64,000 bases of DNA from Chryseobacterium lathyri (GCF_003290185.1 NZ_QNFY01000005.1:1-64000); one strand, 5' to 3'; numbered from the stretch's first letter, positions 25,207 to 34,623 are shown. Numbers and translations: made by a program. Notes: generated from the sequence alone by a model not told the origin.

Positions 25207-27048
25207 TTATCTTTCTACAAGCTCTTTTACAGGCTCTCCGTAATAATCTATCTCGGTGGTCTTAATCTGCAGAAGCTGGTACCATTTGATAAAAGCCCCA
25301 ATGAACACAATAAGCATCAGTACCATCGCCGTAACTGCTAAAGTGGCCAATAGATACTGTTCTTTGGGAAGATAGATTGCTGTGACCTGAATATAACCGG
25401 CCCAGAAAGTAATTCCAGCCATGAACACTCCGGGGATTGCAGAACACAGGGCATATTTGCCTCTTTTCATCCGGATCAGCATCGTCGTACAGACAATCAG
25501 TCCGCAGGCTGCCAACAGCTGGTTACTGATCCCGAACAGCGGCCAGATACTGCTTACATTCCCCGTAAATACCAGATAGCCCCAGGCAAAAGTAAATAAA
25601 AGGCTGCTGATAATAATTCCGGGAACCCAGTTTTTATCATTGAATTTTGGAATGACAGAACCCAGCATTTCCTGCAAAAAGAAACGGCCCACCCTTGTTC
25701 CTGCATCAATGGCAGTAAGAATAAATACAGCTTCAAACATAATGGCAAAATTATACCAGTAAGCAGTCAGCTGGTCCATATATGGGATCTTATTAAAAAT
25801 ATGAGCCATTCCCACGGCTAGAGATACAGCCCCGCCGGTTCTTCCGTGAAGTTCGATGCCTATTTTCTGTGAATAATAATCGATATCTACACCATGGAGG
25901 GAAGGGTGTGCAGCAAGGAAAGCATCATAAGATTCCTTCGGAGTATTGATGGCGAAATAATCAGCGGGCATTAATGTACAGGCAGCAATCAAAGCCATTA
26001 AAGCTACGAAACCTTCTACAAGCATGGCTCCATAACCTACAAATAGAATTTCCTTTTCTTTATTAAGCATCTTGGGAGTTGTCCCTGTTGCAATTACTGC
26101 ATGAAAACCGGAAATTGCTCCACATGCAATGACTATAAAGATAAAAGGAAGCACAGGGCCTCCTATAACAGGTCCACCACCTTTTATAAACTCCGTAAGA
26201 GCAGGCATTTGAATTGTTGGATGAATGACAATCACACCCACTGCAAGCATAATGATGGTTCCTATTTTAAGATAGGTCGAAAGATAATCTCGAGGAACCA
26301 GAAGAAGCCATACAGGCAGTACGGAAGCGAGAAAACCATACAATGGAATGGCAATAGAAATGGTTTTAATATCCCACGAAAACAGATTATTCATTGTTGC
26401 GTTCTGCATCAAACTATGGCCGCCAATAATGCCTGCCACCAAAAGTATACCTCCTAAAATACTGGCAAAAAGAACACTGTTTTTTCTGTATCTCATGATA
26501 AGGCCCATGATCACTGCAATAGGCATAGTGATTACAACGGTAAAAAGAGACCATGAAGCCTCATGCATTGCATTGATACAGGCGAGTGACAAACCAGCCA
26601 GTGTAAGAATAAGGATAAATAAAATAGCAAAGCCAGCAACCGTTCCTGTTGCTTTACCTATTTCTTTGGAGGCAATAGTAGCCAGACTCTGTCCTTTATG
26701 CCGTACTGAAGCAAATAAAACCACCATATCATGTACGCCTCCGCCAAGTACACATCCAATCAGGATCCATAATGCACCGGGCAGATATCCAAACTGAGCA
26801 GCCAGTACGGGCCCAACCAAAGGGCCGGCAGCAGCAATCGCAGCAAAATGATGGCCGAAAAGTACATTCTTATTGGTAGCTACATAATCTTTACCGTCGG
26901 CAAATTCTACTGCAGGAGTAGTATTTTTATCATTAAGTCTGAGCACTTTATTGGCAATGAAAATACCATAAAAGCGATAAGCAATTGCAAAGACAAGTAC
27001 TGATACAAAGATCAGGGTGAGTGCATTAGTGTTATTCAGAAAATCCAT
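25207..27048 (-). CDS. cstA: Carbon starvation protein CstA-type transporter
   Basis: 613 aa inner-membrane protein with about 16 hydrophobic segments. The CstA signature is clear near the N-terminus: VEFADGKDYVATNKNVLFGHHFAAIAAAGPLVGPVLAAQFGYLPG, and GGGVHDMVVLFASVRHKGQSLATIA. Family members import pyruvate or peptides during carbon limitation. It is shorter than the ~700-aa E. coli homologues but complete. It is alone on its strand. The 205-nt upstream gap is AT-rich, with no clear -7 box or other feature seen. Confidence 0.92.
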   Translation of the reverse strand: MDFLNNTNALTLIFVSVLVFAIAYRFYGIFIANKVLRLNDKNTTPAVEFADGKDYVATNKNVLFGHHFAAIAAAGPLVGPVLAAQFGYLPGALWILIGCVLGGGVHDMVVLFASVRHKGQSLATIASKEIGKATGTVAGFAILFILILTLAGLSLACINAMHEASWSLFTVVITMPIAVIMGLIMRYRKNSVLFASILGGILLVAGIIGGHSLMQNATMNNLFSWDIKTISIAIPLYGFLASVLPVWLLLVPRDYLSTYLKIGTIIMLAVGVIVIHPTIQMPALTEFIKGGGPVIGGPVLPFIFIVIACGAISGFHAVIATGTTPKMLNKEKEILFVGYGAMLVEGFVALMALIAACTLMPADYFAINTPKESYDAFLAAHPSLHGVDIDYYSQKIGIELHGRTGGAVSLAVGMAHIFNKIPYMDQLTAYWYNFAIMFEAVFILTAIDAGTRVGRFFLQEMLGSVIPKFNDKNWVPGIIISSLLFTFAWGYLVFTGNVSSIWPLFGISNQLLAACGLIVCTTMLIRMKRGKYALCSAIPGVFMAGITFWAGYIQVTAIYLPKEQYLLATLAVTAMVLMLIVFIGAFIKWYQLLQIKTTEIDYYGEPVKELVER

Positions 27049-27254
27049 ATCATCTGTTTTTTTGGAGTGAATAATTAAAATATTGGATATTTTGTTAAGA
27101 ATAATTTAAACAAAAGCCAAGTTAATTATTTTATGAGTAAAAAAGATGAAATATATATTAATCTTGCAATTTTTACGTTTGCTATGAATATTTATAATTT
27201 AATATATTGATTTATAATATTTTATATTTTGTTTTGTTTCAGGATATATATGTA

Positions 27255-28277
27255 TTATTTTCTTTGAGAAATGATAAAATCCACCATCTGGTCAGTAAGC
27301 CTGTCCATATAGCCCTTATCCGTTGTTCCGAAACCATGAATGCCATTTTCTACGATGACCAGGCTGTTCTGAATGTTTTCTCTTTTGAGCTTTCTGTGAA
27401 GCTTTTTAGACTGTTTCATAGGAACTACTTTGTCTTTATTTCCTTGGACGATTAAGGTAGGGACGCCACCTGAAGCATAGGTAACCGGAGAAATGGTTTT
27501 AAAGTATTCTATTGTTTTAGCTTTATCTTTTTTAATATCATACCCTGACAATCCTCTTACAAGATTGGTTCTGAGATCTACGATTTTCTTTGCTGCCAGT
27601 CCGAAAAAAAAGACAGGCACTTTTCCGAGTCGGGTATGAAGCAGCTTATTCATGTCTGAGGGACCATAATGATCCACCACATAATTTACCTTTGCAGAAT
27701 AAGAAGAAAGTTCCGGGCTTCCGGCAAACTCGTTGTCTGGCGTATATGCCGCGAGCATTGAGAGATGTGCTCCAGATGAAGCCCCAAAAAAGCCAATATT
27801 GTTCGAGTCGAATTTATATTTTGCTGCATTTTTCCTTACCCATCTTACTGCATCTTTAGTATCTTCTACAGGAAGCGGGAAATGAATGCTGTCATTCAGA
27901 AGCGTATAATTGATACTGATTACCGCATATTTTTTATCCAGGAGCTTTGAAATGAATGTTTCAATATAGCTTTCATCTCTGATGGTTTTATCGCCTTTTA
28001 CCCATGCACCTCCATGTACATAGACGACGACGGGCATTTTGTCGTCTGAAACAGTTTTGGGAGTATAGAGGTCTAGTGAAACAGGATTTCCTTTTGCATT
28101 GGTTTTATAAACAATATTTTCTGAGACTGATGATATTTCCGACAGAAGACTGCTTTTTGTGGAATTTGATTCAGGTTGGTTTTGTGAATAACTTAAATTA
28201 GATAAACCTAAGGAGAAAACAAAAAACAGGTTTATGAAAAACCTGTAGATTGATATGTTGTTTATTGATGATTTCAT
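27255..28277 (-). CDS. Exported alpha/beta hydrolase (esterase/lipase, BD-FAE-like)
   Basis: 340 aa. The signal peptide covers residues 1-31 (ending NLSYSQ). The oxyanion-hole motif VYVHGGAWVKGDK is followed by the nucleophile elbow GASSGAH, the acidic residue in QGNKDKVVP and the His in NGIHGFG, giving a complete Ser-Asp-His triad. The HGGxW motif places it with the hormone-sensitive-lipase/BD-FAE carboxylesterases. It begins 23 nt after the DUF3037 gene on the same strand and may be transcribed with the HipA/DUF3037 pair. The substrate is unknown. Confidence 0.87.
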   Translation of the reverse strand: MKSSINNISIYRFFINLFFVFSLGLSNLSYSQNQPESNSTKSSLLSEISSVSENIVYKTNAKGNPVSLDLYTPKTVSDDKMPVVVYVHGGAWVKGDKTIRDESYIETFISKLLDKKYAVISINYTLLNDSIHFPLPVEDTKDAVRWVRKNAAKYKFDSNNIGFFGASSGAHLSMLAAYTPDNEFAGSPELSSYSAKVNYVVDHYGPSDMNKLLHTRLGKVPVFFFGLAAKKIVDLRTNLVRGLSGYDIKKDKAKTIEYFKTISPVTYASGGVPTLIVQGNKDKVVPMKQSKKLHRKLKRENIQNSLVIVENGIHGFGTTDKGYMDRLTDQMVDFIISQRK

Positions 28278-28300
28278 AGAATACTTTTTGTGGTGGAGTG

Positions 28301-28684
28301 TTATTTTACTAACTCCTCAAAAAGTTTACCAAACGTCTTTTCCAGGTCTTTGGATTTTCCCGGATGAGGTCTTGAAGTCTGAACCACAGAACTTCTTACA
28401 GCGGTTAGCCAGCGGAAACGTTCCGGAATATCCATCAGAGCGATAGGACCACCTTCCTTATCTCCATTAGCGATTTTTTGAAAGCTTTCAAGATTCTGGA
28501 TGACGTCATCATAATCCAGTTTGCTATGCATGAGTTTGAATTTATCGGGACATAAATAAAACTCCACGCGGATGAATTTCTCCTTTTTGGAAAACATCAC
28601 AAGGCCTATATTGAAAAATTCTTCTCTTTCAACTTTTGGTACCAGGCGTATAACAGCGTATTCGTATATTTTATCCTCTTGCAT
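28301..28684 (-). CDS. DUF3037 domain-containing protein
   Basis: 127 aa cytoplasmic protein beginning EDKIYEYAVIRLVPKVEREEFFNIGLVMFSKKEKFI, the signature of DUF3037. Its start overlaps the end of the HipA-like kinase gene by 14 nt, so translation is coupled. DUF3037 genes are repeatedly found directly after this kind of HipA-like gene, which suggests a functional partner, but neither toxin nor antitoxin activity is established. There is no DNA-binding motif such as HipB would have. Confidence 0.88.
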   Translation of the reverse strand: MQEDKIYEYAVIRLVPKVEREEFFNIGLVMFSKKEKFIRVEFYLCPDKFKLMHSKLDYDDVIQNLESFQKIANGDKEGGPIALMDIPERFRWLTAVRSSVVQTSRPHPGKSKDLEKTFGKLFEELVK

Positions 28685-29444
28685 TTTTAGCTTCGTTTAC
28701 AAAGATTTGAGAATTTTCTAACCTTGTTTTCAGGAACTGGAAGTAGATTTCACGGATCTCTTCAGGAGTTTCATCGGCGTCATCCCAGTGGAGCCAGTCC
28801 TCAGGAATTAAATTGACGATCTCCCTGAACAGTTTATCATTCAGTACCTCATGAGCAAATCGATCGGCTTCATCCAACATTTTTGCTTTCGGGAGCAGTA
28901 CATGGTCCTTCACGTATTTGAACGGGGTCTTTGCAGCCGTATCAAAATTCTGCCACGAATGATGGAAATAAAAAGAAGCACCATTATCGATGACCCAAAG
29001 CTCTTTATGCCACATCAGGAGGTTTGTATTCTTAAAAGTACGGTCAATATTGGTAATGAACGCGTCCAGCCAGACAATTTTTGAAGCCAGAAGAGGATCT
29101 ATCTTTACCCCCGGATCATAAGTGATGGAACCCGAAAGATAATGCAGCCCCAAATTCAGGCCTTCTGAAAATTTCAGTAAATCCTGAATTTCCTCATCAG
29201 CTTCTGTTCTTCCAAAATCGGCATCCAGATTTACAAATACCAGCTCTGGAATCTTCAGTCCCAAAGCCTCCGTGATCTTGCCGCCCAGAAGTTCGGAGAT
29301 CAGCATCTTTACTCCGTGGCCTGCACCCCGGAATTTCAGTACATATTTAAAATTATCATCAGCTTCTGCCAAAGCAGGAAGAGATCCGCCTTCTCTTAAA
29401 GGCAGAATGTAACGTGTGACGGTTACCGTTCTTAAATCCAGCAT
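28671..29444 (-). CDS. HipA-like kinase family protein
   Basis: 257 aa, about 60% of the length of E. coli HipA. The kinase core is present: a catalytic-loop equivalent DAFITNIDRTFKNTNLLMW (N-x-D-R-x4-N) and the metal-binding VIDNGASF. The N-terminal part RYILPLREGGSLPALAEADDNFKYVLKFRGAG matches the start of the HipA-fold N-lobe, with a nucleotide-binding Lys in VLKF. It overlaps the DUF3037 gene. The -7 box lies 4 nt before the ATG, implying a leaderless message. Protein-kinase activity is inferred from motifs only. Confidence 0.82.
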   Translation of the reverse strand: MLDLRTVTVTRYILPLREGGSLPALAEADDNFKYVLKFRGAGHGVKMLISELLGGKITEALGLKIPELVFVNLDADFGRTEADEEIQDLLKFSEGLNLGLHYLSGSITYDPGVKIDPLLASKIVWLDAFITNIDRTFKNTNLLMWHKELWVIDNGASFYFHHSWQNFDTAAKTPFKYVKDHVLLPKAKMLDEADRFAHEVLNDKLFREIVNLIPEDWLHWDDADETPEEIREIYFQFLKTRLENSQIFVNEAKNARG

Positions 29445-29448
29445 ACTG

Positions 29449-29456
29449 CAAAAATA
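29449..29456 (-). promoter_or_regulatory. -7 promoter box immediately before the HipA-like gene
   Basis: TATTTTTG on the minus strand, followed by CAGT and the ATG, so the transcript probably starts at the initiation codon. Confidence 0.55.
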
Positions 29457-29585
29457 AGGTTATTTTGATAACTATTTAAGCATTTCCGGGGTTAACTTTT
29501 CTAGATGAATTTTTTTTATTATATTTAGATTAAAGGGAAATATTGCTGGTCCCTGTTATTTAAGAATCGTAATCAAATTTTTTAT

Positions 29586-30428
29586 ATGGAATTGATAAAA
29601 AACCTTAATATAAAACTGGAAAATGCAGAAACCCGGGATTTTCTGGCTGACGCAGTTTATCCTGAAACCAATGGAAAGTTGCCGTTAGTGATCTTTGTTC
29701 ATGGTTATAAAGGGTATAAAGACTGGGGAGCATGGAATCTAATGGCTGAAAAGTTTGCTGAAGCGGGTTTGTTCTTTGTGAAATTTAATTCATCCCATAA
29801 CGGAACTACTGTTGAAGATCCTTACAATTTTGGTGATTTGGAAGCTTTCGGGAATAATAATTATTCAAAAGAGCTTTCGGACCTCGGTGTTGTAATCGAT
29901 CATTTTGTGAAAGATCTCAACGTAGACGACCAGAGAATAATTCTGATCGGGCACAGTAGAGGAGGAGGGATTTCCATTATAAAAACATTTGAAGACGAAA
30001 GGATCAACGGACTTATCACTCTGGCAAGTGTAGATACTTTAGACCGTTTCCCTAAAGACGGAGCTCTGGAAAACTGGAAAAAAGAAGGTGTGTATTATGT
30101 GCTGAACGGAAGAACAAAACAGGAAATGCCTCACTATTACCAGTTTTATGAAGATTATGAAAAGAATGTTCACCGTTTTGATGTGGAAAGAGCGACAGAA
30201 ATGGCCAAAGCTTATGTGCTGATCATTCACGGAACCCAGGACGAAAGTGTTAGTGTGAAAAATGCGGAACATCTTCATATCCTGAATCCGAATTCAGAAT
30301 TGTTCCTGGTTGAAAATGCAGATCATACGTTCGGATCAAAAGAACCGTGGACTGAAAAAAATCTTCCCCATCACCTGAATATCGTTACAGAAAAATGCAT
30401 TGATTTTCTGAATAAGAATATGAAGTAA
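29586..30428 (+). CDS. Alpha/beta hydrolase (cytoplasmic)
   Basis: 280 aa without a signal peptide. FVHGYKGYKDWGAW is the oxyanion region, GHSRGGG the nucleophile elbow with Ser, HGTQDESVSVKNA carries the acidic residue and ENADHTFG the catalytic His. This composition is like the dienelactone hydrolase/dipeptidyl-peptidase-like esterases. It is divergent from the HipA-like gene. The substrate is not evident. Confidence 0.87.
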   Translation: MELIKNLNIKLENAETRDFLADAVYPETNGKLPLVIFVHGYKGYKDWGAWNLMAEKFAEAGLFFVKFNSSHNGTTVEDPYNFGDLEAFGNNNYSKELSDLGVVIDHFVKDLNVDDQRIILIGHSRGGGISIIKTFEDERINGLITLASVDTLDRFPKDGALENWKKEGVYYVLNGRTKQEMPHYYQFYEDYEKNVHRFDVERATEMAKAYVLIIHGTQDESVSVKNAEHLHILNPNSELFLVENADHTFGSKEPWTEKNLPHHLNIVTEKCIDFLNKNMK

Positions 30429-30451
30429 TGTTGAAGGAAACTTTTTTGAGA

Positions 30452-30478
30452 TTGCTTCGTCACAGTGACATGAGGTAT
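30452..30478 (+). repeat. Partial copy of the GAGATTGCTTCGTC element
   Basis: GAGATTGCTTCGTCACAGTG resembles the start of the element at 43102-43138. The rest of the 30429-30645 gap is AT-rich. Confidence 0.4.
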
Positions 30479-30608
30479 TTTTTATCGATTTTTTTGATGC
30501 AAAGTTTTAAAATAACAGAACATATATTTAAGAGAGCAAAGAAGAAATCTACAAGTTGATTTGATGAAGCGTGTCGTTTAACAATTTAATTTTATAGCTA
30601 ATAAATAA

Positions 30609-30640
30609 AAAACCAGCCTTTGCAGACTGGTTTTATTGTG
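30609..30640 (-). terminator. Terminator of the flavin reductase gene
   Basis: Stem AAAACCAG / CTGGTTTT (30609-30616 and 30627-30634) with A and T flanks, directly after the stop at 30646. Confidence 0.78.
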
Positions 30641-30645
30641 TAGAA

Positions 30646-31470
30646 TTATTGTATTATTAAAAGCGCCCAGGCTTCTTCAATTTTACTCTCAAGAAGAAGT
30701 TTCTGAGCATCCAGATGAACATTCTCATCTGCATGGAAATTTCCTGCAGGTAATATTTCTACATTGGCGAGCATCCCCAGGTCGTTTCCTGTAAATACTT
30801 TACTGTACTTAATGGAATCCGGCAGAAGATCAAAGCCTATTCCTTTTGTAACCAATGGTTTCGGAACTTCAAAAAGACTGTTCTCATTGCTTCTGGAATA
30901 CCAGTTGCTTCCCAGACGGGCTACCATATCCAGCTTTTGCTGATCCAAATTTCCAGCCTCGTTCAGATATTCTTCCCTGATGTGGATTTTCTGCACCTCA
31001 CAGATCACAAGATTTCCTGCACCGCCCTGATCTCCCAGAGACTTCACTTCTAAAACTTTACATTCAAAGTTAACAGGACATTCTTCAATCAGTTTGGGCT
31101 GTACCAGATCTGCCTCTTTCATAGTCAGACCGGATTTAATGAATTCATTGACTCCGGTTTCATATTCTGTAGAAGCCAAAGAAATCTGCTGCACAATAGG
31201 AAAATTCACCGTTCCGATCACTACTTCCGGAACTTCCAAAATATTTTCCAGGGTATGTTTAGTGGTATTGTCTCGTACTCGTCTGGAAGGTGAAAAGATC
31301 AGCACAGGTGGAACCGTACTGAACATATTAAAAAAGCTGAATGGTGATAAATTAATATTTCCGTTTTTATCTACTGTAGAAGCTAATGCGATCGGACGCG
31401 GTGACACGGCGGTCTGCATGATGGTCTGGAGCTGTACGGGGGATAATTCGGAGGGTATTACTGTTTTCAT
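30646..31470 (-). CDS. Flavin reductase family protein
   Basis: 274 aa with an FMN-binding split-barrel domain. The typical start SPRPIALASTVDKNGNINLSPFSFFNMFSTVPPVLIFSPS (about 27-66) is followed by NFPIVQQISLASTEYETGVNEF. The start is set at MKTVIPSELSP; the frame extends 7 codons further without support. Downstream of about 200 it has an extension (VPKPLVTKGIGFDLLPDSIKYSKVFTGNDLGMLANVE). It sits at the end of the tyrosine-catabolism block, as often seen next to fahA-type genes, but a specific step is not known for it. Confidence 0.88.
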   Translation of the reverse strand: MKTVIPSELSPVQLQTIMQTAVSPRPIALASTVDKNGNINLSPFSFFNMFSTVPPVLIFSPSRRVRDNTTKHTLENILEVPEVVIGTVNFPIVQQISLASTEYETGVNEFIKSGLTMKEADLVQPKLIEECPVNFECKVLEVKSLGDQGGAGNLVICEVQKIHIREEYLNEAGNLDQQKLDMVARLGSNWYSRSNENSLFEVPKPLVTKGIGFDLLPDSIKYSKVFTGNDLGMLANVEILPAGNFHADENVHLDAQKLLLESKIEEAWALLIIQ

Positions 31471-31521
31471 ATTCTGTTTTTTAACACTCAATTAAACTTA
31501 AGTGTTCAAATTATGTAAAAA

Positions 31522-31618
31522 GATGCTTCGACTTCGCTCAGCATGACATTTTTAATACTAGCCGTTTTTATTAGCAATTAATTTTTAATGATGTCATGCT
31601 GAGCAAAGTCGAAGCATC
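31522..31618. repeat. REP-like inverted element
   Basis: Arms of 28 nt at 31522-31549 and 31591-31618 match inversely at 27 positions; the core is GCTTCGACTTCGCTCAGCAT. They enclose a 41-nt AT-rich spacer. It fills the gap between the flavin reductase and fahA. A partial copy lies at 7197-7218. Confidence 0.75.
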
Positions 31619-31641
31619 CGGATTATTTATTTAAAATTGAA

Positions 31642-32889
31642 TTAAATTGAAGGAATAATTTTACCAGAAACCTCACCAAAACCTACTCTCACGCCATCTT
31701 TTTCAGCCCAGGCTTTCATGGTAACTGTATCCTTATCTTCAATGAATTTTCTTTCCTGGCCATTGCTTAGCTGTAAAGGATTTTGTCCTCTCCAGGTCAG
31801 TTCCAGCATAGATCCGAAAGATTTCGGATCGCTTCCTGAAATGGTTCCGCTGGCGTATAAATCTCCAACTTCCACGTTACATCCGTTTATCGTATGATGG
31901 GCTAGTTGCTGAGCCATATTCCAGTACATAAATTTATAATTACTTTCTGAAATCAGGTTTTCTTCACCATTTTCAGGCTGTAAATACACTTCAAGATTGA
32001 TATCGTAATTTTTATCACCCTCAAACTTTAAATAGTCTAAAACTTCAGGGTCCTGCTTTGGAGAAGCTGTTCTGAAAGGTTCTAAAGCTTCAAGGGTAAC
32101 TACCCACGGAGAGATAGATGAGCCGAAGTTTTTACCAAGGAAAGGTCCCAGTGGAACATACTCCCATGCCTGAATGTCTCTTGCCGACCAATCGTTGAAT
32201 ACCACCATTCCAAAGATTGCTTCCTCAGCATCCTTTGTAGAAATGCTTTCACCCATTTCTGAGTTTCTGTTAAGAATGAAGGCCATTTCCAGTTCAAAGT
32301 CAAGCTGCTTGCTTGGTCCGAAAACCGGTTTTTCAGCGTCTGCAGGTTTTGTCTGACCTTTCGGACGGTTGATTTCTGTTCCTGAAACAACGATGGATGA
32401 AGCTCTTCCGTGATAACCTACCGGAAGGTGTTTCCAGTTCGGAAGCAGCGCATTGGCCGGGTCACGGAACATTTTTCCAACATTCGTTGCATGTTCAATG
32501 CTGCTGTAAAAATCCGTATAATTCGGAATGTGCACAGGCATCATCATTTTTACTTTATCAAGGTCGTAGAAAGCATCTGCAATAGTTTTTTCGTCCTTTG
32601 AAAGGATAGAACCTTCCTGTAGGAGCTCCTGAATTCTTGTGCGCACTACATTCGTTACAGGTTTCCCCAGTTCAATAAATTCGTTGATGGTGTAGGCTTC
32701 AAAAATATTATCATCCAGTCCTTCAATATTTTCAAAATATCCAAGATCATAAAGAGTGGCAAGATCGATGACCTGATCTCCGATCCTTGTGCAACATCCG
32801 ATATATTCTTTGTTAAAAACTGCTACTCCGAAAGGAATATTATGTATAGAAAAGTCTGAATCTGAAGAATATTCTACAAATGATTTCAT
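31642..32889 (-). CDS. fahA: Fumarylacetoacetase
   Basis: 415 aa cytoplasmic hydrolase for the last step of tyrosine/homogentisate breakdown, splitting fumarylacetoacetate into fumarate and acetoacetate. Conserved segments: the N-terminal SDFSIHNIPFGVAVF, FYSSIEHATNVGKMFRDPANALLPNWKHLPVGYHGRASSIV, the metal-site LDFELEMAF and NDWSARDIQAWEYVPLGPFLGKNFGSSISPWVV, and ASGTISGSDPKSFGSMLELTW. Length is as usual. It shares the strand with hppD and hmgA. Confidence 0.96.
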   Translation of the reverse strand: MKSFVEYSSDSDFSIHNIPFGVAVFNKEYIGCCTRIGDQVIDLATLYDLGYFENIEGLDDNIFEAYTINEFIELGKPVTNVVRTRIQELLQEGSILSKDEKTIADAFYDLDKVKMMMPVHIPNYTDFYSSIEHATNVGKMFRDPANALLPNWKHLPVGYHGRASSIVVSGTEINRPKGQTKPADAEKPVFGPSKQLDFELEMAFILNRNSEMGESISTKDAEEAIFGMVVFNDWSARDIQAWEYVPLGPFLGKNFGSSISPWVVTLEALEPFRTASPKQDPEVLDYLKFEGDKNYDINLEVYLQPENGEENLISESNYKFMYWNMAQQLAHHTINGCNVEVGDLYASGTISGSDPKSFGSMLELTWRGQNPLQLSNGQERKFIEDKDTVTMKAWAEKDGVRVGFGEVSGKIIPSI

Positions 32890-32962
32890 AATTTTTTGGA
32901 ATTAAATTAAAAATGGTAAGATAGCGAATCCATAAAGATCCGTAATCATGATTCTGTGGGAA

Positions 32963-33421
32963 TTATTTCTTTTTGGAATAAGAGGCCTCATCTATCCACC
33001 TGTCTTTGGTATTGACATCAATAAGATACAGGATATTATCCTGCTTAGTCAGCAGCAAAGTTTTGGTTACAGGCATTGGAACTTTTTTATTTTCAAGTTT
33101 ATCTGCTCTCAGAGAAAGAATGTTTTTTTTCCTGATGATATCTCCTGTAAAAACATTTGAGCTGCTTTCGCCGGTAGCTTTATCATCAAAAACTTCTACA
33201 TAGGTAGCATCTTTTCCTTTAATAACAATAAAATCTCTTTCTGTATGATCCTCTGCATCTTTAATGAAGATAAACTTCTTGTTGTCAATGTTTACATTTT
33301 CAAGATGCTGATTGATGCCCTTTCTTTCTTCCAGGCGATTAAGAATTTCATTAAGAGTTCCATACTGAGCATTTAGCCCTAATGTTCCGAAAAATAAAAT
33401 CCCGATAAAAAATTTTCTCAT
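32963..33421 (-). CDS. Hypothetical exported protein
   Basis: 152 aa, not recognised. A signal peptide ends near residue 19 (LGLNAQ). The mature part begins YGTLNEILNRLEERKGIN and reads as alternating beta strands. The start is taken at MRKFFIG; the 10 codons upstream overlap the hppD terminator hairpin. It sits between hppD and fahA, but its export argues against an enzymatic role in that cytoplasmic pathway. Confidence 0.72.
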   Translation of the reverse strand: MRKFFIGILFFGTLGLNAQYGTLNEILNRLEERKGINQHLENVNIDNKKFIFIKDAEDHTERDFIVIKGKDATYVEVFDDKATGESSSNVFTGDIIRKKNILSLRADKLENKKVPMPVTKTLLLTKQDNILYLIDVNTKDRWIDEASYSKKK

Positions 33422-33433
33422 AATGTGTTTTTT

Positions 33434-33475
33434 AAAAAAAAGTTTTGTCAAGACTCCTTCATCCTGACAAAACTT
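33434..33475 (-). terminator. Terminator of hppD
   Basis: Stem AAGTTTTGTCA / TGACAAAACTT (33440-33450 and 33465-33475). On the minus strand it is followed by TTTTTTTAAAAAA and lies between hppD and the exported protein gene. Confidence 0.8.
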
Positions 33476-33492
33476 AGTATTCTATATTTAAA

Positions 33493-34623
33493 TTAAAGAT
33501 TTCCTCTTCTTTCTTGTTCTCTTTCTAATGCTTCAAATAACGCTTTGAAATTTCCGGCACCAAAACTCTGTGCACCATGTCTTTCAATGATTTCGAAGAA
33601 TAGAGTAGGACGGTCTTCTACAGGCTTCGTAAAGATCTGAAGTAAGTATCCTTCTTCATCATGATCAATAAGGATGCCTAAGTCTTGTAATTTTTTAAGA
33701 TCTTCATCAATATGGCCAACTCTTTCAGGAACCATATCGTAGTAAGCCTCTGGTGGAGCGGAAAGGAACTCTACCCCGCGTTTTTTTAATTCGGTTACTG
33801 TGTGGATAATATCTTTTGTAGCCACAGCGATGTGCTGTACCCCTTCACCTTCATAGAAATCAAGATATTCTTCTACCTGAGATTTCTTCTTACCTTCTGC
33901 CGGCTCATTGATCGGGAATTTTGCAAATCCGTTTCCATTAGACATTACTTTAGACATTAATGCAGAATATTCTGTATTGATCTGCTTGTCATCAAAAGAA
34001 AGGATGTTCACAAATCCCATTACTTTTTCGTACCATTCTACGGTAGGAATCATCCTGTTCCAATCTACGTTTCCTACACAATGGTCTACGTATAATAAAC
34101 CTGTTTCTTCAGGCTTGTAATCGCTTTCCCATTTTTCATATCCGGGCATGAAAGCGCCTTTGTAGTTTTTTCTTTCAACAAACATATGGATTGTTTCTCC
34201 GTACGTATAAATTCCGGACATTCTTACCTCACCGTTCTCATCTGTTAAAGTTACAGGCTCCAGATATGGTTTTCCGCCTCTTTCAGTAGTTTCTTCAAAA
34301 GCTTTGTAAGCGTCATCTACCCAAAGTGCCAAAACTTTCACTCCATCACCATGTTTTTTTACGTGCTCGCTGACAGGTGAGTCGGATTTAAGCCCTGTTG
34401 TTAATACCAATCTTATTTTCCCCTGCTGAAGAACATAAGAAGCGCGGTCTCTTACTCCTGTTTCAGGACCAGCATATGCTACAGACTGAAAACCGAAAGC
34501 GGTTTTGTAATAATGGGCAGCCTGTTTAGCATTTCCTACATAAAACTCAATGTAATCTGTACCGTTGATAGGTAAAAAATTCTCAGCTTGAGCAATTTTT
34601 TCGGCAAATGTAAGTGTTGACAT
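33493..34623 (-). CDS. hppD: 4-hydroxyphenylpyruvate dioxygenase
   Basis: 376 aa non-heme iron dioxygenase turning 4-hydroxyphenylpyruvate into homogentisate. The likely iron ligands are His181 (LLYVDHCVGNV), His264 (GVQHIAVAT) and Glu344 (LFFEIIERHG). The N-terminal vicinal-oxygen-chelate repeat (about 20-150) lacks metal ligands, as normal. The C-terminal FGAGNFKALFEALEREQ closes the active site. Its product feeds HmgA encoded nearby. A 15-bp inverted repeat upstream at 34701-34753 may control it. Confidence 0.97.
   Translation of the reverse strand: MSTLTFAEKIAQAENFLPINGTDYIEFYVGNAKQAAHYYKTAFGFQSVAYAGPETGVRDRASYVLQQGKIRLVLTTGLKSDSPVSEHVKKHGDGVKVLALWVDDAYKAFEETTERGGKPYLEPVTLTDENGEVRMSGIYTYGETIHMFVERKNYKGAFMPGYEKWESDYKPEETGLLYVDHCVGNVDWNRMIPTVEWYEKVMGFVNILSFDDKQINTEYSALMSKVMSNGNGFAKFPINEPAEGKKKSQVEEYLDFYEGEGVQHIAVATKDIIHTVTELKKRGVEFLSAPPEAYYDMVPERVGHIDEDLKKLQDLGILIDHDEEGYLLQIFTKPVEDRPTLFFEIIERHGAQSFGAGNFKALFEALEREQERRGNL

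Noticed and set aside
26101..26797. Open frames of 118 and 149 aa opposite cstA
   Set aside because: Antisense shadows of hydrophobic codons in the transporter gene, without starts or motifs.
27134..27211. Small ORF encoding about 25 residues (MSKKDEIYINLAIF...) in the gap between cstA and the esterase gene
   Set aside because: No ribosome binding site, promoter box or conservation evidence, and such short frames are frequent in AT-rich DNA.
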